The translations under genes were made by a program, and so were the position numbers. From Flavobacteriaceae bacterium (GTDB lineage Bacteria > Bacteroidota > Bacteroidia > Flavobacteriales > Flavobacteriaceae): a stretch of 34,110 nt of DNA. The DNA is taken from assembly GCA_013042715.1 (NCBI GenBank), contig JABDPN010000197.1, positions 1-34,110 of the forward strand. The letters are read 5' to 3'. Shown here piece after piece: positions 9,728 through 17,899 of the stretch. The notes beneath the pieces were generated by a model. The model was given only the letters and a program-made list of their open reading frames with translations, did no database searches and was not told where the DNA came from. Within the stretch, counting starts at the first letter, position 1; each line of letters opens with the position of its first letter.

Positions 9728-12063
9728 AAATCAATTTCTGGAGCATCAATTTCCTTGTCTAATTTTTCTTTATTGCTTTCTAGATATTTTTCGCAATCTA
9801 CTTCTATAGAGAGTTCTTCAGGTTTTTCAAATTCTTCTTTAGATACATTTAAACTCTCGTCCTCGTAACAATTTCGCATATATAAAGCCCAAATAGGTAA
9901 TGCCATGGCTGCTCCTTGTCCATAAGTAATATTTGCAAAATGTGCTGCTCTATCTTCTGCACCAACCCAAACTCCTGTAACTAAATTAGGGACCATCCCC
10001 ATAAACCAACCATCACTTTGGTTCTGTGTTGTTCCTGTTTTTCCTGCTATTGGATTTTCAAATTGGTATGGATAACCCGTTATTATTTCTCTAAAATCTG
10101 CTCTGTATTTTTCTGCTCCCGATGTTCTAAGTCTAACTCCAGAACCATGTTGTGTTACACCTTCTAATAACTTAACGGTTACATAAGCCACTTCTTCACT
10201 TAATACATCTTTGGTTTCAGGAGTGAATTGATATAATGTAGTCCCATTTTTATCTTCAATACTTGTTATTAAAACCGGTTTCGTATACACGCCTTTATTT
10301 GCAAAGGTCGAATAAGCAGCAACCATTTCGTAAACACTTAAATCTGGAGTTCCTAATGCTATAGAAGGGACTGCTAATATATCTTGTTCCACTCCTAAGC
10401 TCTGTGCTAAGTCTATTACTGGTTGTGGGCCTACCTTATCCATTAATCGTGCAGTAATGGTATTTACAGAATTTGCTAATGCATTTTTAAGCGTACGCGT
10501 GCCACCATATTTATTACCTGAATTTTTAGGGCACCATTCTTCTGGATTACCATATTTATTTTTTTCAATACAAAATGGTGTATCGGGAATTGTATCACAG
10601 GGCGATAAATGTAGTTGGTCTATTGCAGTAGCATACACAATTGGTTTAAAAGTAGAACCTATTTGGCGTTTACCTTGTTTTACCATGTCGTACTGAAAAT
10701 GCTTGTAGTTCATACCTCCAACCCAAGCTTTGACATGTCCTGTTTGTGGTTCCATTGACATCATTGCTGGACGTAAAAACGATTTATAATAACGCATAGA
10801 ATCCATTGGAGTCAATATAGTATCGAACTCTAGTCCTTCTTTATCCCAAGCAAAAATGGTCATTTCAACAGGTTTGTTAAATGATTCAATGATTTCTTTT
10901 TCAGATTTCTTTAGATCATATTTCATTTTTCGCCAACGTTCTGAACGTCTCATACCTCTTTTCATTAAGTCATCAATTTCATCTGGCTTTAGTTCCAAAA
11001 AAGGAGCTGTCGGATTTCTATCTAGAGTATTTTGATGAAAAAATTCTGCTTGTAGCCTAGGCATATGATCTGTTACAGATTTTTCAGCATAGGCTTGCAT
11101 TCTGGAGTCTATAGTTACATAAATCTTTAAACCATCTTTATAGATGTTATATTTTTCACCATCTGGTCTTCTGTTCGATTTATCTTTTACCCATTCTTTC
11201 ATAAATCCTCTAAGATATTCTCTAAAATATGTTGCAATTCCTTCACGATGTGATTCTGGTGTGTAATTTAAGTCCAAAGGTGTTTCTTGAAGTGAATCTT
11301 TTGTTGTTTCAGAAATAAACTCGTATTTAGCCATTTGTGCTAAAACCACATTACGTCTATTTGTTACTCCAACAGGATTTCGTCTTGGGTTATACAATGA
11401 TGAGTTTTTAAACATCCCTACCAACATTGCAGATTCTTTTAAATCTAATAGGTTTGGTTCTTTACCGAAATAAATTCTTGATGCACTTCGAATTCCATCT
11501 GCATTATTTCCAAAATCATAAATATTGAAATATTGAGCGATAATCTCTTCTTTTGTGTATTGCTTTTCGAGACGAATAGCTATAACCCACTCTTTAACTT
11601 TTTGAAGAATTCGTTCTGCAATATTTTTTGAGCCTTCACCATGAAATAATTGCTTTGCTAATTGTTGTGATATCGTACTTGCTCCTCCACCTTGTCCCAT
11701 TTTAACTATTGCTCTAAACGTTCCTCTGGTGTCAATCCCTGCATGTTCTCTGAATCGCACATCTTCGGTTGCGATTAATGCCTCTACTAGTTGTTGTGGT
11801 AATTCTTTGTAATCAATAGGAGTTCTATTATCGTTCAAATAAAATTTTCCAAGCGTTTTTCCGTCTGAAGAAATAATCTCGCTAGCTAGATTAGTTTTAG
11901 GGTTTTCTAAAACAGTATGATCTGGCATCTCACCAAAAACGCCCCAAGAAGCTAAAAGAAAAATAAGTGTTAAAAAGAAAGCACCTAAAAATAAAATTGA
12001 CCAAAACCATTTTATATATTTAGAAAAACTGGAAGTGCTATTGGTTTTTTTCTTTACTGCCAT
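9724..12063 (-). CDS. Penicillin-binding protein 1A family (bifunctional transglycosylase/transpeptidase)
   Basis: 779 aa. N-terminal TM; GT51 motifs ATEDVRFREHAGID, GGASTISQQLAKQL; transpeptidase motifs GSTFKP, AGKTGTTQ. Confidence 0.92.
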   Translation of the reverse strand: MAVKKKTNSTSSFSKYIKWFWSILFLGAFFLTLIFLLASWGVFGEMPDHTVLENPKTNLASEIISSDGKTLGKFYLNDNRTPIDYKELPQQLVEALIATEDVRFREHAGIDTRGTFRAIVKMGQGGGASTISQQLAKQLFHGEGSKNIAERILQKVKEWVIAIRLEKQYTKEEIIAQYFNIYDFGNNADGIRSASRIYFGKEPNLLDLKESAMLVGMFKNSSLYNPRRNPVGVTNRRNVVLAQMAKYEFISETTKDSLQETPLDLNYTPESHREGIATYFREYLRGFMKEWVKDKSNRRPDGEKYNIYKDGLKIYVTIDSRMQAYAEKSVTDHMPRLQAEFFHQNTLDRNPTAPFLELKPDEIDDLMKRGMRRSERWRKMKYDLKKSEKEIIESFNKPVEMTIFAWDKEGLEFDTILTPMDSMRYYKSFLRPAMMSMEPQTGHVKAWVGGMNYKHFQYDMVKQGKRQIGSTFKPIVYATAIDQLHLSPCDTIPDTPFCIEKNKYGNPEEWCPKNSGNKYGGTRTLKNALANSVNTITARLMDKVGPQPVIDLAQSLGVEQDILAVPSIALGTPDLSVYEMVAAYSTFANKGVYTKPVLITSIEDKNGTTLYQFTPETKDVLSEEVAYVTVKLLEGVTQHGSGVRLRTSGAEKYRADFREIITGYPYQFENPIAGKTGTTQNQSDGWFMGMVPNLVTGVWVGAEDRAAHFANITYGQGAAMALPIWALYMRNCYEDESLNVSKEEFEKPEELSIEVDCEKYLESNKEKLDKEIDAPEIDF

Positions 12064-12069
12064 ATTACT

Positions 12070-12570
12070 TTATTTTATTTCTGGTCTTTCTATTCTAAAT
12101 CCAACATCTAAAATGCCTTGTAAATTATCCACGCCTTTTACTTCGCCATTTTCTCTCATGGCGTGTTGTATTCCTACTTTATACTCGCCATTTTCTGAAA
12201 ATACAAAGGGCTTATCAATGCCTTTAAACCACAATTTATTTTGTTTAACATCAGAAAAACCTGTCCCTAAAAATGAACCATCTGGATTTGCCATTTGAAA
12301 CTCTAAAGTATCTGTTACAACTTTCCCGTTTGGATAATTTAAATTTACTATTAAAAATAAATTACTGTACTTGTAATCATTGTTATTTCTTAAATTAAGA
12401 AAAAGGTTATAAGAATTTATAGTATCTGGAGCTTTAAACGTAAATGTTATAACCTCATCTTTATGCCATTGTTTTGAAACCGTTTTATAGGAATCGAAAA
12501 CCTGATTGGAGTCACAAGATGAAAACAGGACTAAAAGACATATTAGAATTACTACAATTTTATTTTGCAT
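12070..12570 (-). CDS. gldH: Gliding motility lipoprotein GldH
   Basis: 166 aa lipoprotein (LFSSC lipobox). Sequence NLFLNLRNNNDYKYSNLFLIVNLNYPNGK... and position between PBP1A and the PSP1 gene match GldH. Confidence 0.85.
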   Translation of the reverse strand: MQNKIVVILICLLVLFSSCDSNQVFDSYKTVSKQWHKDEVITFTFKAPDTINSYNLFLNLRNNNDYKYSNLFLIVNLNYPNGKVVTDTLEFQMANPDGSFLGTGFSDVKQNKLWFKGIDKPFVFSENGEYKVGIQHAMRENGEVKGVDNLQGILDVGFRIERPEIK

Positions 12571-13732
12571 TATTTCTAGATGGTTTTCTTTTGTTTCTTC
12601 TGCTGTTCTTATTATTTCTACGTTTATTTCTACGTTTTGGACTATCGAAACGTGTTAAACTATCTTGACCAACAACATTTTCAAACTCTACTTTAGTGCT
12701 TTCTATAAGTTCTTCTGCGTATTCTTCCAGACTTTGTACTGGTTTATTCTTAGTGTTTAAATCAATTATCTCGTTTGCTTGTTCTTTGGTAAGTTTAAAC
12801 CAATTCATCCATTGACCTTCGTAAGCATACCACACTAAACCTTTAAAAATGTCAATTTTTTGACATACAGCAATACCTTTAACTGTTTTAAGTTTAATAT
12901 CTGTTTTTGGAATTGTTCTAAGGGCTTCTAAATAAGCATCTAATTCGAAATTTAAACAGCATTTTAGTTTTCCACATTGTCCAGCTAGTTTTTGTGGATT
13001 AAGAGACAACTGCTGAAAACGTGCTGAAGATGTGCTTACAGAGCGAAAATCTGTTAACCATGTAGAACAACATAATTCTCTACCACAAGAACCAATACCT
13101 CCAAGTCTTGCAGCTTCCTGACGGAAACCTACTTGACGCATTTCTATTCTAGTTTTAAACTCTTTTGCGTAAACTTTTATAAGTTCTCTAAAATCTACAC
13201 GTTCTTCTGCTGTATAATAAAACGTTGCTTTACTACTATCGCCTTGAAACTCTATATCTGAGATTTTCATAGCCAAGTTCAAGTCTATTGCAAATTGTCT
13301 TGCTTTAACTTTCATTGGTTCTTCTCTATCGCGTGCAGCTTGCCAAATATCGATATCTTTTTGTGAAGCTTTTCTATATATTTTTAATATGTCCTCTTCA
13401 TTATCTGTTTTTACAGATTTCTTTTTCATTTGTATTCTAACCAACTCACCTGTAAGTGTAACAAGTCCAACATCATGACCATATTGTGCTTGGGTAGCAA
13501 CAATATCTCCAATGCTTAACGAAATATTTTCTGTGTTTTTGTAATAATGCTTTCTTCCGTTTTTAAAACGTACTTCAACCCAATTAAAAGGTTCTTCGCC
13601 ATTAGGAAGCGACATGTTAGAAAGCCAATCAAAGACAGTAAGTTTATTGCAGCCATCTTCGACACAAGTGCCATTATTTTTACAGCCTTTAGGTAAACCG
13701 TCTTTTCCAGTTGAACAACTGTTACAGGACAT
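12560..13732 (-). CDS. ricT: PSP1 C-terminal domain protein, RicT family
   Basis: 390 aa. Motifs ARLGGIGSCGRELCCSTWLTDF and LAGQCGKLKCCLNFELDAY are hallmarks of the PSP1/RicT family. Overlaps gldH by 11 nt. Confidence 0.85.
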   Translation of the reverse strand: MSCNSCSTGKDGLPKGCKNNGTCVEDGCNKLTVFDWLSNMSLPNGEEPFNWVEVRFKNGRKHYYKNTENISLSIGDIVATQAQYGHDVGLVTLTGELVRIQMKKKSVKTDNEEDILKIYRKASQKDIDIWQAARDREEPMKVKARQFAIDLNLAMKISDIEFQGDSSKATFYYTAEERVDFRELIKVYAKEFKTRIEMRQVGFRQEAARLGGIGSCGRELCCSTWLTDFRSVSTSSARFQQLSLNPQKLAGQCGKLKCCLNFELDAYLEALRTIPKTDIKLKTVKGIAVCQKIDIFKGLVWYAYEGQWMNWFKLTKEQANEIIDLNTKNKPVQSLEEYAEELIESTKVEFENVVGQDSLTRFDSPKRRNKRRNNKNSRRNKRKPSRNNAK

Positions 13733-13872
13733 ATGTTTTATATATTGAATTCGTTAACAGGTAAGCTGTTACGAATGGATGTTAATACTATGATTTAAAG
13801 AGTAAAGATACTATTAATAACTGACTTTAAAAACGTGAAAATAATTTTAAGATTGCTTAAACCAATTAAAAG

Positions 13873-14103
13873 CTAAACATGCTTTACGCTAATTATTTTT
13901 ACAGGACATGCTTTCGCAGCTTTATCGCAGTCATTAAAAATGAAATCTTCCTTTGATTTTAAAGTATGAAATCCTTTCTTATCTAAAGATCTTAGCAATA
14001 CCGATTTCCCATCTTTTCTAGACATTTGAAACTGACCTGGAGCAAGCTCAACACAATAATTACAGCCAATACATTTGGCACGTTGTAAGGTGACTACAAC
14101 CAT
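13873..14103 (-). CDS. 4Fe-4S-type ferredoxin
   Basis: 76 aa with CIGCNYC and a distal C-K-A-A-K-A-C-P pattern. Confidence 0.85.
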   Translation of the reverse strand: MVVVTLQRAKCIGCNYCVELAPGQFQMSRKDGKSVLLRSLDKKGFHTLKSKEDFIFNDCDKAAKACPVKIISVKHV

Positions 14104-15347
14104 TATGCTTCTACTTTGTTTTCAACAATTTTATACAACTTATCAGAAGGTCTTATTCTAAACTTTAAAGGTATGGTTACAGAATCCCCTTTTACTGCTT
14201 TTTCTTGCTTAAGATCGTTAACCAACATTTTGTCTACTTGCAATTCTTTTGCTCCAGTTGTTGGTCCTGTAATAAGTATAGTATCACCTAATGTTAAATC
14301 GTAAGCTTCAATTTTAAATTCTCCAATACTTACTTTAGGGTAAAAATGCATGCCTTTACCTATATAGACTTTCTTTTGTGTTGCATGAGAGCCAGAGCCT
14401 TTGCTCCACTCTCCCAATTTTTGACCAAGATAATAACCACTCCAAAAGCCTCTATTATAAACTTTCTCTAATTCTTGCATCCAAGATATAACTTTATCTT
14501 TATTATAAGTTCCGTTTGCAACACTATCTATTGCATCGCGATAACATTTAATAACTCGAGCTACATATTCTGGTGCGCGACCTCGTCCTTCTATTTTAAG
14601 CACCTTAATCCCTGCATCTGCTACTTGATTAAGAAAATCTATGGTACATAAATCTTTTGGAGACATTATGTATTCGTTATCTAACTCCATTTCAAAACCA
14701 GTTTCTTGATCGATAACTGTATATTTTTTTCTGCAATTTTGTTTACAAGCTCCTCTATTTGCTGATGAGTTTTGCGAATGTAAACTCATGTAGCATTTTC
14801 CAGAAACTGCCATACAAAGTGCGCCATGACCAAATATTTCAATTTCTACCAATCTACCAGAAGGTCCTTTTATTTGTTCCTTCTCAATTTGCTCAGTGAT
14901 TTTTTTAACTTGTCTTAAACTCAACTCTCTACTTAATACCATCGTATCAGCAAACATTGCGTAGAACTTAACCGTTTCTATGTTTGTAATATTGATTTGA
15001 GTAGAAATATGGACTTCCATATTAACTTCACGAGCTACAGCAATAACAGCTTGATCCATAGCAATTACAGCAGTAATATCTGCTTCTTTCGCTTTTTTAA
15101 CTAAGGTTTTAACTATAGTTAAATCGTGATCGTAAATTATGGTATTTAATGTTAGATATGTGCGGACCTTTTTAGCCTTACATCTATCTGAAATTTCTTG
15201 TAAATCGTCTAATGTAAAATTGATAGACGCTCTTGCTCTCATGTTTAACTGCTCTACACCAAAATATATAGAATCTGCTCCATTATCTAGTGCAGCTTGT
15301 AAGGATTCAAAATTTCCGGCTGGAGCCATTAATTCTATTTGTTGCAT
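14103..15347 (-). CDS. Peptidase U32 family protein (TrhP/YegQ-like putative tRNA hydroxylase)
   Basis: 414 aa. Starts ELMAPAGNFESLQAALDNGADSIYFG; contains FGHGALCMAVSGKCYMS, RGACKQNCRKKY, LKIEGRGRAPEYV typical of U32. Its TAA overlaps the ferredoxin ATG by 1 nt. Confidence 0.88.
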   Translation of the reverse strand: MQQIELMAPAGNFESLQAALDNGADSIYFGVEQLNMRARASINFTLDDLQEISDRCKAKKVRTYLTLNTIIYDHDLTIVKTLVKKAKEADITAVIAMDQAVIAVAREVNMEVHISTQINITNIETVKFYAMFADTMVLSRELSLRQVKKITEQIEKEQIKGPSGRLVEIEIFGHGALCMAVSGKCYMSLHSQNSSANRGACKQNCRKKYTVIDQETGFEMELDNEYIMSPKDLCTIDFLNQVADAGIKVLKIEGRGRAPEYVARVIKCYRDAIDSVANGTYNKDKVISWMQELEKVYNRGFWSGYYLGQKLGEWSKGSGSHATQKKVYIGKGMHFYPKVSIGEFKIEAYDLTLGDTILITGPTTGAKELQVDKMLVNDLKQEKAVKGDSVTIPLKFRIRPSDKLYKIVENKVEA

Positions 15348-15433
15348 AACCTTTTACTCTTTTTTTACCTGATCTTATTTTCATATAAGATTTTGCAAAT
15401 GTAAACTTTTTAAATCACACACTATAAAGCCAT

Positions 15434-15471
15434 AAAAAAGCACCTTGATTGTGGAATCAAAGTGCTTTTTT
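15434..15471. terminator. Rho-independent terminator, placed to end the leftward smORF/sRNA transcript
   Basis: AAAAAAGCACCTTGATT-GTGG-AATCAAAGTGCTTTTTTT, one mismatch in about 16 bp. It lies between the U32 start and the smORF stop, so no annotated gene reads into it from the right. Confidence 0.75.
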
Positions 15472-15524
15472 TAGACTAACTCGATTTATACTTTGTTTTT
15501 TATTAAACAGTGTTAAAATTCGAG

Positions 15525-15617
15525 CTATCCTCCTTCAGATTCGCAATTACTAGTTACAGCATATGATATTGCGATTCCATTTTTTGAATTATATAATATT
15601 TTCTTTAAAAATTTCAT
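15525..15617 (-). CDS. 30-aa small ORF MKFLKKILYNSKNGIAISYAVTSNCESEGG
   Basis: ATG to TAG read directly from the reverse complement. Below the ORF-track length cutoff. Has an A-rich start region (ATAATCCAAAATG) and sits in a unit with its own promoter-like motif and terminator. Confidence 0.45.
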   Translation of the reverse strand: MKFLKKILYNSKNGIAISYAVTSNCESEGG

Positions 15618-15647
15618 TTTGGATTATCTCATCTACTTAAAGGAATC

Positions 15648-15680
15648 TCCTTAGATATAGGAATTAACTATATCTAAGGA
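15648..15680. repeat. Stem-loop (13-bp perfect arms, 7-nt loop) in the predicted 5' leader of the smORF transcript
   Basis: TCCTTAGATATAG-GAATTAA-CTATATCTAAGGA. Confidence 0.7.
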
Positions 15681-15716
15681 AAGGTTTCATAGCAATAATT
15701 CCTCATTACATAAATT

Positions 15717-15745
15717 AGATACAAAAAACTTAAAAAGGTTGCGTT
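15717..15745 (-). promoter_or_regulatory. Putative ECF sigma promoter, copy 1 (reads left into the smORF)
   Basis: Minus strand AACGCAACC (15745-15737) - 14 nt - GTATCT (15722-15717); identical layout to copy 2 at 16855-16883. Confidence 0.65.
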
Positions 15746-15751
15746 ATATAA

Positions 15752-15782
15752 TTGTCAGATGGCAAAAGATGTGTTATTTTAG
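15752..15782 (+). promoter_or_regulatory. Candidate housekeeping promoter of recA
   Basis: TTG (15752-15754) - 20 nt - TATTTTAG (15775-15782), close to Bacteroidota TTG/TAnnTTTG. Confidence 0.4.
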
Positions 15783-15811
15783 CGATTATATATAAAAGAA
15801 AAATATAGAAA

Positions 15812-16813
15812 ATGAGTAATGAAAAAGACGCAAAATTAAAAGCACTCAAGCTTACTTTAGATAAGCTAGATAAAGCCTATGGGAAAGGAACAGTAATGCG
15901 AATGAGTGATGCAGCAGTAGAAGATATTGAAGCTATCCCATCTGGTTCTTTAGGTCTAGATATTGCATTAGGAGTAGGTGGCTATCCAAAAGGTAGAGTC
16001 GTAGAAATTTATGGCCCAGAATCTTCTGGAAAAACAACATTAGCACTTCACGCTATTGCTGAAGCTCAAAAAGCAGGAGGTATTGCTGCTTTTATAGATG
16101 CAGAACATGCTTTTGATAGATTTTATGCTGAAAAGTTAGGTATAGATATAGATAACCTTATAATTTCCCAACCAGATCATGGTGAGCAAGCTCTAGAAAT
16201 TGCAGATAATCTTGTGCGTTCTGGAGCAATAGATATTATTGTTATTGACTCCGTTGCTGCATTAACACCTAAAAGTGAAATTGAAGGTGAAATGGGAGAC
16301 TCTAAAATGGGTTTACATGCTCGTTTAATGTCTCAAGCGCTTAGAAAACTAACAGCCTCAATTAGTAAAACACATTGTACCATGTTTTTCATTAATCAAT
16401 TACGTGAAAAGATTGGTGTAATGTTTGGCAATCCAGAAACCACTACTGGCGGAAATGCTTTAAAGTTTTATGCTTCAGTTAGATTAGACATAAGACGATC
16501 TACACAAATAAAAAGCAGTAATGGCGAGGTTTTAGGTAATAAAACACGTGTTAAAGTGGTTAAAAACAAAGTCGCTCCACCTTTTAAAACAGCTGAATTC
16601 GATATAATGTATGGCGTAGGAATTTCTAAAGTAGGTGAAATTTTAGATGTTGCAGTAGATTACGAAATAATTAAGAAAAGTGGTTCTTGGTTTAGTTATC
16701 AAGATACTAAACTTGGTCAAGGTAGAGATGCTGTAAAAACCATAATAAAAGACAATCCAGAACTAATGGAAGAGTTAGAAGAGAAAATAAAAACGATACT
16801 CTCTAAAAAATAA
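15812..16813 (+). CDS. recA: Recombinase RecA
   Basis: 333 aa. [23 protein letters not shown] Walker [38 protein letters not shown]. Confidence 0.98.
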   Translation: MSNEKDAKLKALKLTLDKLDKAYGKGTVMRMSDAAVEDIEAIPSGSLGLDIALGVGGYPKGRVVEIYGPESSGKTTLALHAIAEAQKAGGIAAFIDAEHAFDRFYAEKLGIDIDNLIISQPDHGEQALEIADNLVRSGAIDIIVIDSVAALTPKSEIEGEMGDSKMGLHARLMSQALRKLTASISKTHCTMFFINQLREKIGVMFGNPETTTGGNALKFYASVRLDIRRSTQIKSSNGEVLGNKTRVKVVKNKVAPPFKTAEFDIMYGVGISKVGEILDVAVDYEIIKKSGSWFSYQDTKLGQGRDAVKTIIKDNPELMEELEEKIKTILSKK

Positions 16814-16819
16814 TTAATC

Positions 16820-16847
16820 AAAAATCCCGTAAAAACGGGATTTTTTT
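16820..16847. terminator. recA Rho-independent terminator
   Basis: AAAAATCCCGT-AAAA-ACGGGATTTTTTT. Confidence 0.85.
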
Positions 16848-16854
16848 ATCTTTA

Positions 16855-16883
16855 AACGCAACCTTTTAGAAGTTTAAGTATCT
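16855..16883 (+). promoter_or_regulatory. Putative ECF sigma promoter, copy 2 (drives the lipoprotein-sigma-anti-sigma operon)
   Basis: AACGCAACC (16855-16863) - 14 nt - GTATCT (16878-16883), followed 30 nt later by the GTG start at 16914. Confidence 0.65.
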
Positions 16884-16913
16884 TTATAATGTATTTAAAT
16901 AAAAGAAAAAAAT

Positions 16914-17336
16914 GTGAAAAAGATATTTTTTGTATGTCTATTTTTTTTGATTTTATCTTCATGTAGTACAGATAATGATAATCCTGAATTCTATTTTGAA
17001 TTTGTTCCAATAGAAAGTGTGGATATGCCATTATCGTTTCAACATGGAGAAGTTTACACTATAGAATATACTTACTTAAGGCGAACAAATTGTCACTTTT
17101 TTAGTGATTTGTATTTTGACCGTTTTGAAAACACAAGAACTGTAGCTGTTATAAATACCGTTTATGAAAATTTAGAAAACACTACTTGTGTAGAATTAAC
17201 TGATGAATTAGTAACTGGTCAATTTAATTTTCATGTATTAAACCAAAATGGTGTTTATACATTTAAATTTTGGCAAGGCATTAATCAAGTAGGTGAAGAT
17301 GAATATTTAATAATAGAAATTCCAGTTATTCAATAA
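16914..17336 (+). CDS. Hypothetical lipoprotein, first gene of the ECF operon (GTG start)
   Basis: MKKIFFVCLFFLILSSCSTDNDN signal peptide with lipobox. The nearby ATG at 16912 reads ATG-TGA, so GTG is the only start that keeps the signal peptide. Confidence 0.75.
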   Translation: MKKIFFVCLFFLILSSCSTDNDNPEFYFEFVPIESVDMPLSFQHGEVYTIEYTYLRRTNCHFFSDLYFDRFENTRTVAVINTVYENLENTTCVELTDELVTGQFNFHVLNQNGVYTFKFWQGINQVGEDEYLIIEIPVIQ

Positions 17337-17356
17337 ATTTTAAACAAACTTAAAAT

Positions 17357-17899
17357 TTGGGTTTAAAACAACTCATACAAAAATGCCAAAAGAATGACAC
17401 TAAAGCACAAAGCGAACTTTACAAGCTCTATTCGAGTAAACTATTTGCAATTTGCTTAAAGTATTCTAGGAATCATGCAGAAGCTCAAGATAATCTGCAC
17501 GATGCGTTTATGAGTATTTTTAATAAAATCCATCAATTTAAACACAGAGGGTCTTTTGAAGGTTGGTTAAAACGAATTGTTATAAACACTGCATTACAGC
17601 GATATAGAAAAAAAGGTGTTTTAGAAATAGTAAACGAGGAATTAATAGAAGATGTTAATGTTGTAATTGAAAATGATGAGGTAAATATTGATTTCCTTCT
17701 TAAGTGTATACAAGAATTACCCGATAGATATAGACTGGTTTTTAATCTATATGTCTTGGATGGTTATTCTCATAAAGAAGTAGCAGAAATGCTAAAAATC
17801 ACAACAGGAACTACAAAATCCAACCTTGCCAGAGCAAGAATGATTTTAAGAGATAAAATAGAAAAGTATAAAGCAAATTTAAACTCACAATCGTTATAA
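17357..17899 (+). CDS. RNA polymerase ECF-type sigma factor (TTG start)
   Basis: 180 aa. Region 2 (AQSELYKLYSSKLFAICLKYSRNHAEAQDNLHDAFMSIFNKIHQFKHRGSFEGWLKRIVINTAL) and region 4 (LPDRYRLVFNLYVLDGYSHKEVAEMLKITTGTTKSNLARAR). Confidence 0.93.
   Translation: MGLKQLIQKCQKNDTKAQSELYKLYSSKLFAICLKYSRNHAEAQDNLHDAFMSIFNKIHQFKHRGSFEGWLKRIVINTALQRYRKKGVLEIVNEELIEDVNVVIENDEVNIDFLLKCIQELPDRYRLVFNLYVLDGYSHKEVAEMLKITTGTTKSNLARARMILRDKIEKYKANLNSQSL

Larger units (their letters stand above)
15434..15709 (-). ncRNA. Putative ECF-sigma-dependent small transcript (sRNA and/or smORF mRNA)
   Basis: Bounded by the ECF-like promoter (15717-15745, minus) and the terminator (15434-15471). The 5' end is inferred, not seen. 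Confidence 0.45.

Noticed and set aside
12035-12298. 87-aa plus ORF over PBP1A/gldH, and 12474-12668
   Set aside because: Antisense to gldH and ricT, both recognisable genes.
15525-15617. Calling the 30-aa peptide a RiPP because of its terminal GG and Cys
   Set aside because: No modification enzyme, protease or transporter nearby, and GG is at the very C-terminus rather than at a leader-core boundary.
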